A stretch of DNA of 64,000 nucleotides from the NCBI GenBank assembly GCA_035696365.1, contig DASRQS010000009.1, forward strand, positions 1 through 64,000, written 5' to 3'. The translations under genes were made by a program, and so were the position numbers. Below the pieces are notes generated by a model. The model was not told where the DNA came from and did no database searches. It saw nothing but the letters and a program-made list of their open reading frames with translations. Source of the stretch: JALYLC01 sp035696365 (GTDB lineage Bacteria; Actinomycetota; Thermoleophilia; Gaiellales; JALYLC01). Below, piece after piece: positions 16,414-24,289 of the stretch (positions are counted from its first letter, which is position 1; every line of letters begins with the position of its first letter).

Positions 16414-17052
16414 CTAACCGGACGTCAACGCTGCGACGCGCAGCGCCACGATGCGCGCGTCGCTCGCGATCACGCCGCCGTCATCGGCCGCGCAGGTGAG
16501 CGTCGCAACGCCGGCGGCAGCGAACGTGTGCGTCGTGATCAGCGCCACCGGATCGTCTGAGCTCGAGGAGAGGTCGGCATCGACCTGGTCGCCGTCGGCG
16601 CCGGCCCTGAGCTGGCAGGTCACCCCGGGCGTGCTCGTGTCGAGCGTCGCGTGCAGGCTCGCCTTGCCCACGATCGCGTAGGAACCGGGCTTGAGGTTGA
16701 GCGTCACGAGGGCGGTCTGCGCCGCAGCGAGTGTGACCGCGGCTCCTCCCGAGGCGACGATCGCGGAGCCCCCGTCGCCACTCGTACCGGCAGGGCCCGC
16801 CGGTCCGCGCGGGCCGCCGATCGACGCGGGCAAAATCGAGGCCGGAAGCTTGCCCGTCTTCGGAAGTGCGATCAGGTTGCCCTTGCGGGGCACGCGCGAG
16901 GCGCTCAGGCCGTCGACCGAGCCGGCGTTGCGCGCGTACAGCGCGCGCTTGACCCAGCCGCCCGCGGCCTGGCCGACCGGCACGACCGCAAGCGCGAGCG
17001 CGGCCGTCGCGATGATGGTTGCGGGAGCGGGCCGTCGCATGCCTTCCGGCAC
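16414..17052 (-). CDS. exported protein with short collagen-like tract
   Basis: 212 aa from GTG 17052, chosen because GGAG lies 5 nt upstream; ATG 17040 is an alternative. A signal peptide (ATIIATAALALAVVPVGQAA) precedes KRALYARNAGSVDGLSASR, a segment common at the start of exported actinobacterial repeat proteins. A short GPRGPAGPAG collagen-like tract (about residue 80) joins a C-terminal all-beta domain with two cysteines (VTCQLRAGADGD and LTCAADDGG). Probably a surface or secreted protein of unknown role. It is downstream of the ACP-GNAT gene on the same strand, 33 nt away. Confidence 0.75.
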   Translation of the reverse strand: MPEGMRRPAPATIIATAALALAVVPVGQAAGGWVKRALYARNAGSVDGLSASRVPRKGNLIALPKTGKLPASILPASIGGPRGPAGPAGTSGDGGSAIVASGGAAVTLAAAQTALVTLNLKPGSYAIVGKASLHATLDTSTPGVTCQLRAGADGDQVDADLSSSSDDPVALITTHTFAAAGVATLTCAADDGGVIASDARIVALRVAALTSG

Positions 17053-17085
17053 ACTAGCTCCGCCTTTCGGCAATCACCGAACTGT

Positions 17086-18072
17086 TCAGATGACGAGCCG
17101 CGGGCCGCTGCAGATCGACCCGTGCCGCTGCCAGCTCCAGTGCACCCGGCCGACCAGCTCGCTGCGCTCGGCGCGGCCCGCGATGGTGAATCCCAGCAGC
17201 TGCGTGGCCGCCGCGATCATGGGAACGTTGCGCTCCAGCACGATCGTCGCCTGGCGCGTGAAGCCGAGGTCGCGCGTGTACGGCAGCGAGGCGGAGAGCA
17301 GCGCCAGCCCGATGCCGCGACCGCGCGACTCGCGTCGCTCGTAGAGGCTGAGCCCGAAGCAGGTCCCGGGCGACGTGGTCACGTCCTCTGCACCCGAGGG
17401 GCCGAGCAGGTCGTAGGCGACGATGCGGTCACCCTCCCAGGCCGCCAGGCAGACGATGCCGGCGTTCATGCGCCGCCGCAGGTGGGCGCGCATGCGCGGA
17501 GCCTGCGTTCGCGTCCAGATACCGGCCAGGGGCTCCTCGGGCATGCCGTCGTAGGGTGCGATCGTGACTCCCGGCGGCAACGGGATCTCGGGCAGCTCCG
17601 CCGTCAGATCCCGTGCGAGCACGACGCAGGGCTGACGCGCGCGCGCCCAGTGGGCCACGATGACGGTGCGGTGCAGCCCACTCGCGGCTGCGCGGCCCCC
17701 GGCGCCACGCCGCTCGAGCTGGAGGAAGAGCCGCTCGACGCGTGAGACGCCCGGCTGCTCGACGGCCGCGATTGCTCCGCCCGCCCTGGCACCGTCGCCG
17801 GCGGGCGCCGTCGTCACCGCTGCGGCCAGGCTGGCGATGGAGAGACCTCGGCGATCTTCCCAGAGCGCATCGGGCAACTCGCACCCGTAGGCCGCCTCGA
17901 CCGCGGCGACGGCATTGACCAGTGCGAGCGAGTCGAGCCCGAGCGCTGCCAGCGGCTCCGCGGGCGGAAACTCCCGCGCAGTGCCCGTCCCGGTCGCCTC
18001 GCGCACGATGCGCGTCACCTCGGCGAGGACCTTGTCTGCGCTCTCGGCGCGCAGCTGCATGCTCGCGACCAT
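17086..18072 (-). CDS. acyl carrier protein-GNAT acyltransferase fusion
   Basis: 328 aa in two parts. Residues about 10-80 are an acyl carrier domain with the phosphopantetheine site LGLDSLALVN (Ser48). Residues about 150-315 are a GNAT-fold N-acyltransferase with the acyl-CoA/acyl-donor loop SRGRGIGLALL and a following LGFTRQATIVLERN. A hinge of roughly 60 residues joins them. The start ATG 18072 has AAGGTGAG upstream. The AMP-ligase gene lies 31 nt upstream on the same strand. Inference: the ligase loads an acyl group onto the carrier and the GNAT moves it to an amine, forming an N-acyl product. Confidence 0.8.
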   Translation of the reverse strand: MVASMQLRAESADKVLAEVTRIVREATGTGTAREFPPAEPLAALGLDSLALVNAVAAVEAAYGCELPDALWEDRRGLSIASLAAAVTTAPAGDGARAGGAIAAVEQPGVSRVERLFLQLERRGAGGRAAASGLHRTVIVAHWARARQPCVVLARDLTAELPEIPLPPGVTIAPYDGMPEEPLAGIWTRTQAPRMRAHLRRRMNAGIVCLAAWEGDRIVAYDLLGPSGAEDVTTSPGTCFGLSLYERRESRGRGIGLALLSASLPYTRDLGFTRQATIVLERNVPMIAAATQLLGFTIAGRAERSELVGRVHWSWQRHGSICSGPRLVI

Positions 18073-18103
18073 GCTCTCACCTTAGGCCCGGGGCATGCCT
18101 CGA

Positions 18104-19519
18104 TCAGGGGTTTTGCGCAAAATCCTCGGCGCGCAGCCGAAGCTTGCCCGTGGGCCCCGCCGGCAGCGTGTCGAGGACGACGATCCGGCGCGGCACCTTG
18201 TGCTCGGCGAGCTCGCCGCTGCAGTGCGCGATCAGGTCGGCAGCGGGCACGGGATGCGCGAGCACGACGGCCGCGGCCACGAGCTCGTCGCCCCGGCCGT
18301 CGGGCACACCGACGACTGCCGCCTCGCGCACGGCAGGGTGCCGCTCGAGTGCCTCGGCGACTTCCTGCGGCGACACCTTGAGGCCGCCGATGTTGATGAC
18401 GGAGTCGCGGCGGCCGTGGATGCGGATGAAGCCGCCGGCGTCGATCTCGGCGAGGTCGCCCGTGCGGAAGCACCCGGCTGCGAGCGGCGAGGCACCGTCG
18501 GGACCTCCGAGCGCGTAGCCGGCCGCGACCGCCGGGCCGTGCACGACGAGCTCGCCGGTGTCCTCCGCGATCTCCACGCCGACGCCCTCGATGGCGCGTC
18601 CGACCGACTCCGGTCGCTCGAGCACCCGAGACGGGATGTGGTTGGCCACGGCCCCGCTCTCGGACGACCCGTAGTGCTGGCAGATCGGCGCGCCGAAGCG
18701 CGTCGCGAACCTGTGGATGAGGGCGGGCGAGAGCGGAGCCGTGCAGGACAGCAGGTAGCGCACCGCGCCCAGGCTGGGGGGCGCCGAGACGGGCGCCTCG
18801 GCTACGACGCGATAGATCGCGGGCACGCCCAGATACACGGTCGCGCCGGCCATGTCAGCCAGGCCGCGCCGCGGCGAGAGCGCCGGGCGCTGCTCGAGGG
18901 TGGCGCCGCTCGCGAGCACCGCCAGCACCCCCAGGTCGAAGCCGTAGGAATGCGTGAGCGGCACCGGCGCGACGACGCGATCGCCGGGGCCGAGCGAGAG
19001 CGCACTCGCCACGCTGGCGGCCTCCGCGGCGACGTTCTCGTGCGTCAGCACGATTGCTTTGGGCGCCCCGCTCGAGCCGGACGAGAGCTTCACGAGCGCG
19101 GCGCCGGCCAGGTTTGCCGGACGTGGCTCGCGTGCGCGGACGATCAGCGCGAGTGGCGGAAGCCCGTCCACGGCGAGCATTCCCGCCGATCCGCCGGTAG
19201 CGCGGGCGACGCGCTCGGCATCGCCCGCGGAGGTCACGAGCATCGGCGGCGCCAGGCCCTGCGCGACCGACACCAGCTCGGCCGTCCCGACCCCGGGCGG
19301 GATCAGCACGACGGTCGCGCCGGCCTCCCAGGCCGCCGCGAGCGCCGGGACGAGAGCGCGCGCGGGCTCCAGGGCGAGGCCCACCACGTCGCCGTCCCCC
19401 AAGCCGGCGGCCGAGAAGGCGAGCGCCAGCGCAGAGGCGGCGCGGCGGAGGTCATGCCCGTCCAGCGCGCCGTCGGCATCCACCACGCAGGCGCGCTCGA
19501 TGACGTGCGCGAACGGCAT
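18104..19519 (-). CDS. AMP-forming acyl ligase (ANL superfamily)
   Basis: 471 aa with the core ANL motifs: phosphate loop LSSGSSGAPKAIVLTHEN, A5 HYGSSESG, A7 FRTGDLAEI, A8 GRRDSVINIGGLKVSPQEV, and the A10 lysine in GPTGKLRLR. It is somewhat shorter than typical acyl-CoA synthetases (about 500-550 aa), as in stand-alone ligases that load carrier proteins. Start ATG 19519 is preferred; GTG 19528 is possible. The next gene encodes an ACP-GNAT fusion, a natural acceptor for the acyl-adenylate. Substrate acid cannot be read from the pocket by eye. Confidence 0.9.
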   Translation of the reverse strand: MPFAHVIERACVVDADGALDGHDLRRAASALALAFSAAGLGDGDVVGLALEPARALVPALAAAWEAGATVVLIPPGVGTAELVSVAQGLAPPMLVTSAGDAERVARATGGSAGMLAVDGLPPLALIVRAREPRPANLAGAALVKLSSGSSGAPKAIVLTHENVAAEAASVASALSLGPGDRVVAPVPLTHSYGFDLGVLAVLASGATLEQRPALSPRRGLADMAGATVYLGVPAIYRVVAEAPVSAPPSLGAVRYLLSCTAPLSPALIHRFATRFGAPICQHYGSSESGAVANHIPSRVLERPESVGRAIEGVGVEIAEDTGELVVHGPAVAAGYALGGPDGASPLAAGCFRTGDLAEIDAGGFIRIHGRRDSVINIGGLKVSPQEVAEALERHPAVREAAVVGVPDGRGDELVAAAVVLAHPVPAADLIAHCSGELAEHKVPRRIVVLDTLPAGPTGKLRLRAEDFAQNP

Positions 19520-19591
19520 GGCTCTCACGCTAGATCAGACCTCCGGACGAGGCCGTGCCACCTCCGGCGTACGTCAAGCCGCCGCAAAGAT

Positions 19592-19634
19592 CGGTCGCGC
19601 GACCGTTGTGCGCATGCCACCCTGCTCGTAGGTT
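19592..19634 (+). promoter_or_regulatory. promoter of histidine kinase operon with 14-bp palindrome
   Basis: CGGTCGCGCGACCG (19592-19605) is a perfect palindrome sitting just upstream of a TTGTGC (19606-19611), 17-bp spacer, TAGGTT (19629-19634) promoter. The start site would fall only a few bases before ATG 19644, a near-leaderless message. The palindrome may be the site of the cognate response regulator or of a repressor shared with the divergent AMP-ligase gene. Confidence 0.5.
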
Positions 19635-19643
19635 GATCGATAC

Positions 19644-20774
19644 ATGAACACGTCGCCCACCGAACGCCTGGTCTCGTACGCCAGGCGGCACGAGACCACG
19701 TCCGATGCCGCACTCGCGCTCGGCGTGTTCGTGATCTCGGCGACCGACGCCCTCGCCGAGCAGTCGCATCCGCTTCCGCTCGTGCTCTTCAGTGCCGCGC
19801 TGGCGCTGCCGCTGGTATGGCGTCGCCGCTCGCCGCTGTGGGTCTTCGCCGTGCTCGCGGTCATCGCCGGCGCACAGTGGGTTGCGAACTACAAGGTGAT
19901 CGCCGACGTCGCGCTGCTGGTGGCGCTCTACACGGTCGCCGCGCACGAGCCGCGCCGCCACGCGCTGGCGGCCACCGCCGTGCTCGGGGCGGGCGCGGTG
20001 CTGGCCACCGCGCGCTGGGGCGCCGACGATGCGTTCAAGACGTTCGTCGGGCTGGCCGGCCTCACCATCGCCGCCGCCGGGCTGGGCACGGGCGTGCGCC
20101 AGCGCCAGGCCTACCAGGCTTCACTGGAGGAACGCTCGGCCGCCGCCGAGCGGGCGCGCATCGCGCGCGAGATGCACGACATCGTCGCCCACAATCTCAG
20201 CGTGATGATCGCGCTCGCCGACGGCGCGGCCTTTGCGGCCGAGCGCGCGCCCGAGCAGTCGGCCGCCGCGATGCAGGCCGTCTCGGCCACCGGCCGGCAG
20301 GCGCTCGGCGAGATGCGCGGACTGCTCGGCGTGCTGCGCGACGGCGACAGCGCAGGCGAGTTGACGCCGCAGCCGGGACTCGGAGAGATCGACCTGCTCG
20401 TCGACCAGGTGCGTGCCGCCGGGCTCCCGGTGGCGGTGGCGGTCGAGGGCGACGTGCGTGAGCTGCCCGCCGGCGCGCAGCTGACCGTCTTCCGCCTCGT
20501 CCAGGAGGCGCTCACCAACTCGCTCAAGCACGCCGGCCCCGATGCCCAGGCGCTCGTGCGCCTGCGCTACGACGCCGCCGGCGTCGACGTGGAGATCAGC
20601 GACAATGGCCTCGGTATTCGCTCGACGTCGCAGGGCGCGCAGGGTCTGGGCCTGGGCGGGATGCGCGAGCGCGCCGCCGTGTACGCCGGGACGGTCGAGG
20701 CAGGCCCGCTGCCCGCGGGCGGCTGGCGCGTGCACACGCGTCTCGCGGTCGAGCTGAGGGGGGCCGGAGCGTGA
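19644..20774 (+). CDS. NarL-family sensor histidine kinase
   Basis: 376-aa kinase of the HisKA_3 type. About five N-terminal membrane helices (residues 20-150) form a sensor with no extracellular domain. The dimerisation/phosphoacceptor motif is EMHDIVAHNLSVMI. The ATPase domain shows FRLVQEALTNSLKHAG and GLGLGGMRERAAVYAG. ATG 19644 follows a near-leaderless promoter. Its stop overlaps the response regulator start (GTGA). Small all-membrane sensors of this type often detect envelope stress; the downstream UppP gene (bacitracin target pathway) fits that, by inference. Confidence 0.93.
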   Translation: MNTSPTERLVSYARRHETTSDAALALGVFVISATDALAEQSHPLPLVLFSAALALPLVWRRRSPLWVFAVLAVIAGAQWVANYKVIADVALLVALYTVAAHEPRRHALAATAVLGAGAVLATARWGADDAFKTFVGLAGLTIAAAGLGTGVRQRQAYQASLEERSAAAERARIAREMHDIVAHNLSVMIALADGAAFAAERAPEQSAAAMQAVSATGRQALGEMRGLLGVLRDGDSAGELTPQPGLGEIDLLVDQVRAAGLPVAVAVEGDVRELPAGAQLTVFRLVQEALTNSLKHAGPDAQALVRLRYDAAGVDVEISDNGLGIRSTSQGAQGLGLGGMRERAAVYAGTVEAGPLPAGGWRVHTRLAVELRGAGA

Positions 20775-21442
20775 CTGCGAGCGTGCTCCTGGTCGACGAT
20801 CAGCCACTGCTTCGCGCGGGCTTCCGCATGGTGCTCGAGTCGCAGGACGATCTGACCGTCGTCGGGGAGGCAGGGGAAGGCGCCGAGGCCGTTCGCCTGA
20901 CCGGGGAACTGGATCCCGACGTCGTGCTCATGGACGTGCGCATGCCCGGGATGGACGGCATCGAGGCGACACGCCGGATCGTCGGCTCGGGGAGCCGCTC
21001 GCGCGTGCTCGTCCTGACCACGTTCGACGCAGACGAGTACGCCTTCGCCGCGCTGCGGGCCGGCGCCAGCGGGTTCCTGCTCAAGGACGTGCCGCCGGGA
21101 GATCTGCTCACCGGCATCCGCGCCGTGGCCGCGGGCGACGCAGTCGTCGCGCCGAGCGTCACGCGTCGCCTGCTCGACAGCTTCGCGCATCAACTGCCGC
21201 TGCCCGCGGCCGCTCGAGCGGAGCGCCGGGCGCCGCTCGCAGACCTCACGGCGCGTGAGCTCGAGGTGCTCGAGGAGCTTGCGCGCGGCCACTCGAACGC
21301 CGAGATCGCGGCCCACCTCGTCCTCTCGGAGGCGACGGTGAAAACACACGTCGGCCGCATCCTGTCCAAGCTCGATCTGCGTGATCGCGTGCAGGTCGTC
21401 GTGTTCGCCTACGAGATCGGCCTCGTCCAACCCGCTTCCTGA
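20771..21442 (+). CDS. NarL/FixJ-family response regulator
   Basis: 223 aa. The receiver domain has the acidic pair in LVDDQ, the phosphoacceptor in VLMDVRMPGMDG, the Thr of VLVLTTFD and Lys in LLKDVPPG. The C-terminal LuxR-type helix-turn-helix is LTARELEVLEELARGHSNAE followed by ATVKTHVGRILSKL. It is coupled to the kinase gene by a 4-bp overlap and followed by a small membrane protein and uppP, which may be its regulon. Confidence 0.95.
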   Translation: MTASVLLVDDQPLLRAGFRMVLESQDDLTVVGEAGEGAEAVRLTGELDPDVVLMDVRMPGMDGIEATRRIVGSGSRSRVLVLTTFDADEYAFAALRAGASGFLLKDVPPGDLLTGIRAVAAGDAVVAPSVTRRLLDSFAHQLPLPAAARAERRAPLADLTARELEVLEELARGHSNAEIAAHLVLSEATVKTHVGRILSKLDLRDRVQVVVFAYEIGLVQPAS

Positions 21443-21481
21443 GGCCGCCCTGCGGGGCACTTCCCGCTCCATCCGATCCAA

Positions 21482-21493
21482 GGAGACGTCTCC
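21482..21493 (+). promoter_or_regulatory. ribosome binding site inside a perfect palindrome
   Basis: GGAGACGTCTCC ends directly at ATG 21494. The GGAG of the ribosome binding site can pair with CTCC in a 4-bp stem with an ACGT loop, or the duplex DNA could bind a dimeric protein. This may tune translation of the small membrane protein. Confidence 0.4.
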
Positions 21494-21730
21494 ATGCCCA
21501 ATTCCCGTTGGACGATCATCGCCGCCGGTGTCGCCGGCGTCGTGCTGATCATCATCGCGATCGTCTACTTCGCGGAGCCCGCGAAGTCGCTGCCCGGCTT
21601 CTTCCCCGGGCACCAGGCCGGCTCGACCCACCACCACGTCAAGCACGGCATCGCCGCCCTCCTCCTCGGGCTTGGCGCCTTCGTGCTCGCCTGGTTCCAG
21701 AGCGGCCCGCGCAAGCACGTCGAGGCCTGA
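21494..21730 (+). CDS. 78-aa membrane protein with two helices
   Basis: Two membrane helices (residues about 8-26, IIAAGVAGVVLIIIAIVYF, and about 50-67, HGIAALLLGLGAFVLAWF) flank a loop rich in histidine (STHHHVKHG). I recognise no named family. ATG is preceded by AAGGAG. It ends 3 nt before uppP and is probably in the same operon as the two-component genes (51-nt gap). The histidine loop could bind a metal (inference). Confidence 0.75.
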   Translation: MPNSRWTIIAAGVAGVVLIIIAIVYFAEPAKSLPGFFPGHQAGSTHHHVKHGIAALLLGLGAFVLAWFQSGPRKHVEA

Positions 21731-21733
21731 GCG

Positions 21734-22612
21734 GTGCTGATCCTTCCCCTCGCGCTCATCTCGTACGGGCAGGCTGCGCTGCTCGGGTTGCTGCAGGGCT
21801 TCAGCGAGCTGTTCCCCATCTCCAGCCTGGGCCACAGCGTGATCCTGCCGCAGCTGCTGGGCTGGGACATCCATCAGAACGATTCGTTCTTCGTGACCTT
21901 CCTCGTGGCCACGCATCTCGCCACTGCGCTCGTGCTGCTCGGCTTCTTCTGGCATGACTGGGTGCGCATCGTGCGCGGCCTCGGGCGCTCGCTGCAGAGG
22001 CGGGAGATCGGCGACGACGCCGACGCGCGGCTCGGCTGGCTGCTCGTCGTCGGCACCGTACCGGCCGGCCTGCTCGGCCTGCTGCTGGAGCACTGGCTGC
22101 GCGACCTCTTCGCCTCGGGGAGCTCTGCCGCCTTCTTCCTGATCCTCAACGGGATCATGCTCTACGGCGCCGAGCGGCTCCGGCGCCGGGCGCCCGTCGT
22201 CGAAGGTGAAGCCGGCAGCGACGAGCGCATCGCGGGCCAGGTCACGTGGCGAGGGGCCCTCGCGGTCGGCGCTGCCCAGGCGGTCGCCCTGATACCGGGC
22301 TTCTCGCGCTCGGGCGCGACGATGGGCGGCGGCTTGCTGGTCGGCCTCTCCAACGAGGACGCCGCGCGTTACGCGTTCCTGCTGGCGACCCCGATCATCG
22401 GCGCGGCAGCAGCGCTCAAGCTGCCTGACCTGTTCGGCACGGGCGGCAACGGCGTGCGGGGTCCGGCGCTCGTCGGCGCGGTCTGCTCGGCCTTCACGGC
22501 CTATCTCGCGATCCGCTTCCTGATGAAGTACTTCGAGACCAACCGGCTGACGCCGTTCGCCGCGTACTGCGTCGCGGCGGGCTCGGCGGCATTGCTCTAC
22601 TTCGTGCTGTGA
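21734..22612 (+). CDS. uppP: undecaprenyl-diphosphatase (bacitracin resistance type)
   Basis: 292-aa integral membrane phosphatase that recycles undecaprenyl pyrophosphate for cell-wall synthesis. Both family motifs are present: LQGFSELFPISSLGHSV (residues about 18-34, with the catalytic Glu and His) and LIPGFSRSGATMGGGLLVGL, followed by ARYAFLLATPIIGAAA. GTG start. Its place behind a two-component system of the envelope-stress style suggests induction by cell-wall antibiotics (inference). Confidence 0.95.
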   Translation: MLILPLALISYGQAALLGLLQGFSELFPISSLGHSVILPQLLGWDIHQNDSFFVTFLVATHLATALVLLGFFWHDWVRIVRGLGRSLQRREIGDDADARLGWLLVVGTVPAGLLGLLLEHWLRDLFASGSSAAFFLILNGIMLYGAERLRRRAPVVEGEAGSDERIAGQVTWRGALAVGAAQAVALIPGFSRSGATMGGGLLVGLSNEDAARYAFLLATPIIGAAAALKLPDLFGTGGNGVRGPALVGAVCSAFTAYLAIRFLMKYFETNRLTPFAAYCVAAGSAALLYFVL

Positions 22613-22638
22613 GACAGCGAAGTTAAGCTGGCGGGGCG

Positions 22639-23529
22639 ATGCGACTCGAATTGATGATCGAGGGCCAGGAGGACGTCACCTGGCAGCAGTGGGTCGCACT
22701 GGCGCAGGCCTGCGAGCAGCACGGCGTCGGCACGCTCTTCCGGTCGGATCACTACCTCTCCGTCGAGGGCGACGAGCAGCGCGGCTCGCTCGAGCCGTGG
22801 ATGACGCTCGCCGGGCTCGCGGCCATCACGACGCGCCTGCGCTTCGGCACGCTCGTCTCCCCCGCGACCTTCCGCCACCCCTCGGTGCTCGCCAAGAACG
22901 TCACCGCGGTCGACCACATCTCGGGCGGGCGCGTCGAGCTCGGGCTTGGCGCGGGCTGGAACGAGCGCGAGCACGAGGCCTACGGCTTCGAGTTCCCGCC
23001 ACTCGGCACGCGGCTCGAGCTGCTCGAGGAGCAGCTCGCGATCGTGCGCGGCTCCTGGGCCGAAGGGCCGTTCACCTTCGAGGGGAAGCACTACCGGCTC
23101 AAAGCGCTCGACGCCCAGCCCAAGCCCCTGCAGCGGCCGCACCCGCCGGTCATCATCGGCGGCCGCGCGAAGCCCCGGACGGCACGGCTCGCGGCCCAGT
23201 TCGCCGACGAGTACAACACCGCCTTCGCGACCCCGGCCGAGTGCGCGGAGCGCCGAGTCGTGTGCGAGCAGGCCTGGCGGGAGGCCGGCCGCGACCCGTC
23301 GACCCTGACGTTCTCGGTCATGGTGCCGTGGCTGCCGAGCACCGATCCGGACCCGGTCAAGGCGCTCGAAGACCCCGGCGACGTGGGCGTCTTCGGTTCG
23401 CTCGACGAGGCCGCCGGGCGCCTCCGCGCCTATCGCGATGCCGGCGTGGATCGCATCATGCTGCAGCACCAGGATCATCGCGACGTCGAGGCGATCGCCG
23501 AGATCGCGCGCCTCGCGGCCGTGCTCTAA
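22639..23529 (+). CDS. LLM-class F420-dependent oxidoreductase
   Basis: 296-aa luciferase-like TIM-barrel enzyme. Motifs: TLFRSDHYLSVEG, FGTLVSPATFRHPSVLAKN, HISGGRVELGLGAGWNEREH, and HPPVIIGGRAKPRTAR. This sequence type uses F420 in actinobacteria. It stands 26 nt after uppP and overlaps the convergent amidotransferase stop by 4 nt. Substrate unknown. Confidence 0.9.
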   Translation: MRLELMIEGQEDVTWQQWVALAQACEQHGVGTLFRSDHYLSVEGDEQRGSLEPWMTLAGLAAITTRLRFGTLVSPATFRHPSVLAKNVTAVDHISGGRVELGLGAGWNEREHEAYGFEFPPLGTRLELLEEQLAIVRGSWAEGPFTFEGKHYRLKALDAQPKPLQRPHPPVIIGGRAKPRTARLAAQFADEYNTAFATPAECAERRVVCEQAWREAGRDPSTLTFSVMVPWLPSTDPDPVKALEDPGDVGVFGSLDEAAGRLRAYRDAGVDRIMLQHQDHRDVEAIAEIARLAAVL

Positions 23530-24230
23530 CCCGTGCGCGCGGAGGCGGCCGAGGCCCGTACGGCAGCGGCGAACCCGCGCGCCATGGAAGCGGCGTAGGC
23601 CTGCCACTCGGGTACGTGGCGGCGGCCGAGGCGGCGCGTCAGCTCAGGGTCGGTGCCGCTGGCCTGCATGAGGTGGCCGAGCGCAGCCGTCCAGCCGTCG
23701 AGCATCTCGAGCGTCGGTTCGGGGTGGAACTGGACGCCCCACGCGTTCTCTCCGACCCGGAAGGCCTGGACGGCGTCCGGCGAGCCGGCGAGCGGGACGG
23801 CCCCGGGCGGCAGGCCGAAGCCATAGGTGTGCGCCTGGAAGACGGTGAACTGCCCGGGCAGGTCGCCGAGCAGGGCGTCCTCGCGCGCGCCGGGCAGCAG
23901 CGCCACCTCGCGGTAGCCCCACTCGGGCGCGCAGGGCCGAGTGGTCCCGCCGGCGGCCTCCGCGAGGAGCTCCGCGCCGAGGCAGATGCCGAGCACCGGC
24001 ACGCGACGGCGCAACGCATCGACCAGGGCCTCGCGCGTCGATTCGATCGCCGGCGTCCCCTCGTCCGGGTTTGCGACGCCCGGCAGCGCGATCACCGCGG
24101 CGTGGTCGCCGAGCTCGAGCTCCCCGTGCCCGGCGAAGCGGACAGCGAGCTCGAGTCCCGCGGCAGTGAGCGGCGGCACGAACTGCCCGAGCCCCTTGTC
24201 CGGGTCGTGCTGGATGACCAGAATGCTCAT
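23526..24230 (-). CDS. class I glutamine amidotransferase, GMP-synthase-like
   Basis: 234 aa with the triad residues of a class I glutaminase: nucleophile Cys in VPVLGICLGAELLA, and His and Glu in GVQFHPEPT. There is no partner synthetase domain or neighbour gene, as in many stand-alone GATase1 proteins of the GMP synthase-like type, which may hydrolyse gamma-glutamyl compounds instead. It diverges from the LysR gene. Confidence 0.9.
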   Translation of the reverse strand: MSILVIQHDPDKGLGQFVPPLTAAGLELAVRFAGHGELELGDHAAVIALPGVANPDEGTPAIESTREALVDALRRRVPVLGICLGAELLAEAAGGTTRPCAPEWGYREVALLPGAREDALLGDLPGQFTVFQAHTYGFGLPPGAVPLAGSPDAVQAFRVGENAWGVQFHPEPTLEMLDGWTAALGHLMQASGTDPELTRRLGRRHVPEWQAYAASMARGFAAAVRASAASARTG

Positions 24231-24289
24231 GCCGACCTACCATTTCACCAGATCGAAGCGAGCGCAAATTCGGGATACGATCGTGAGTC

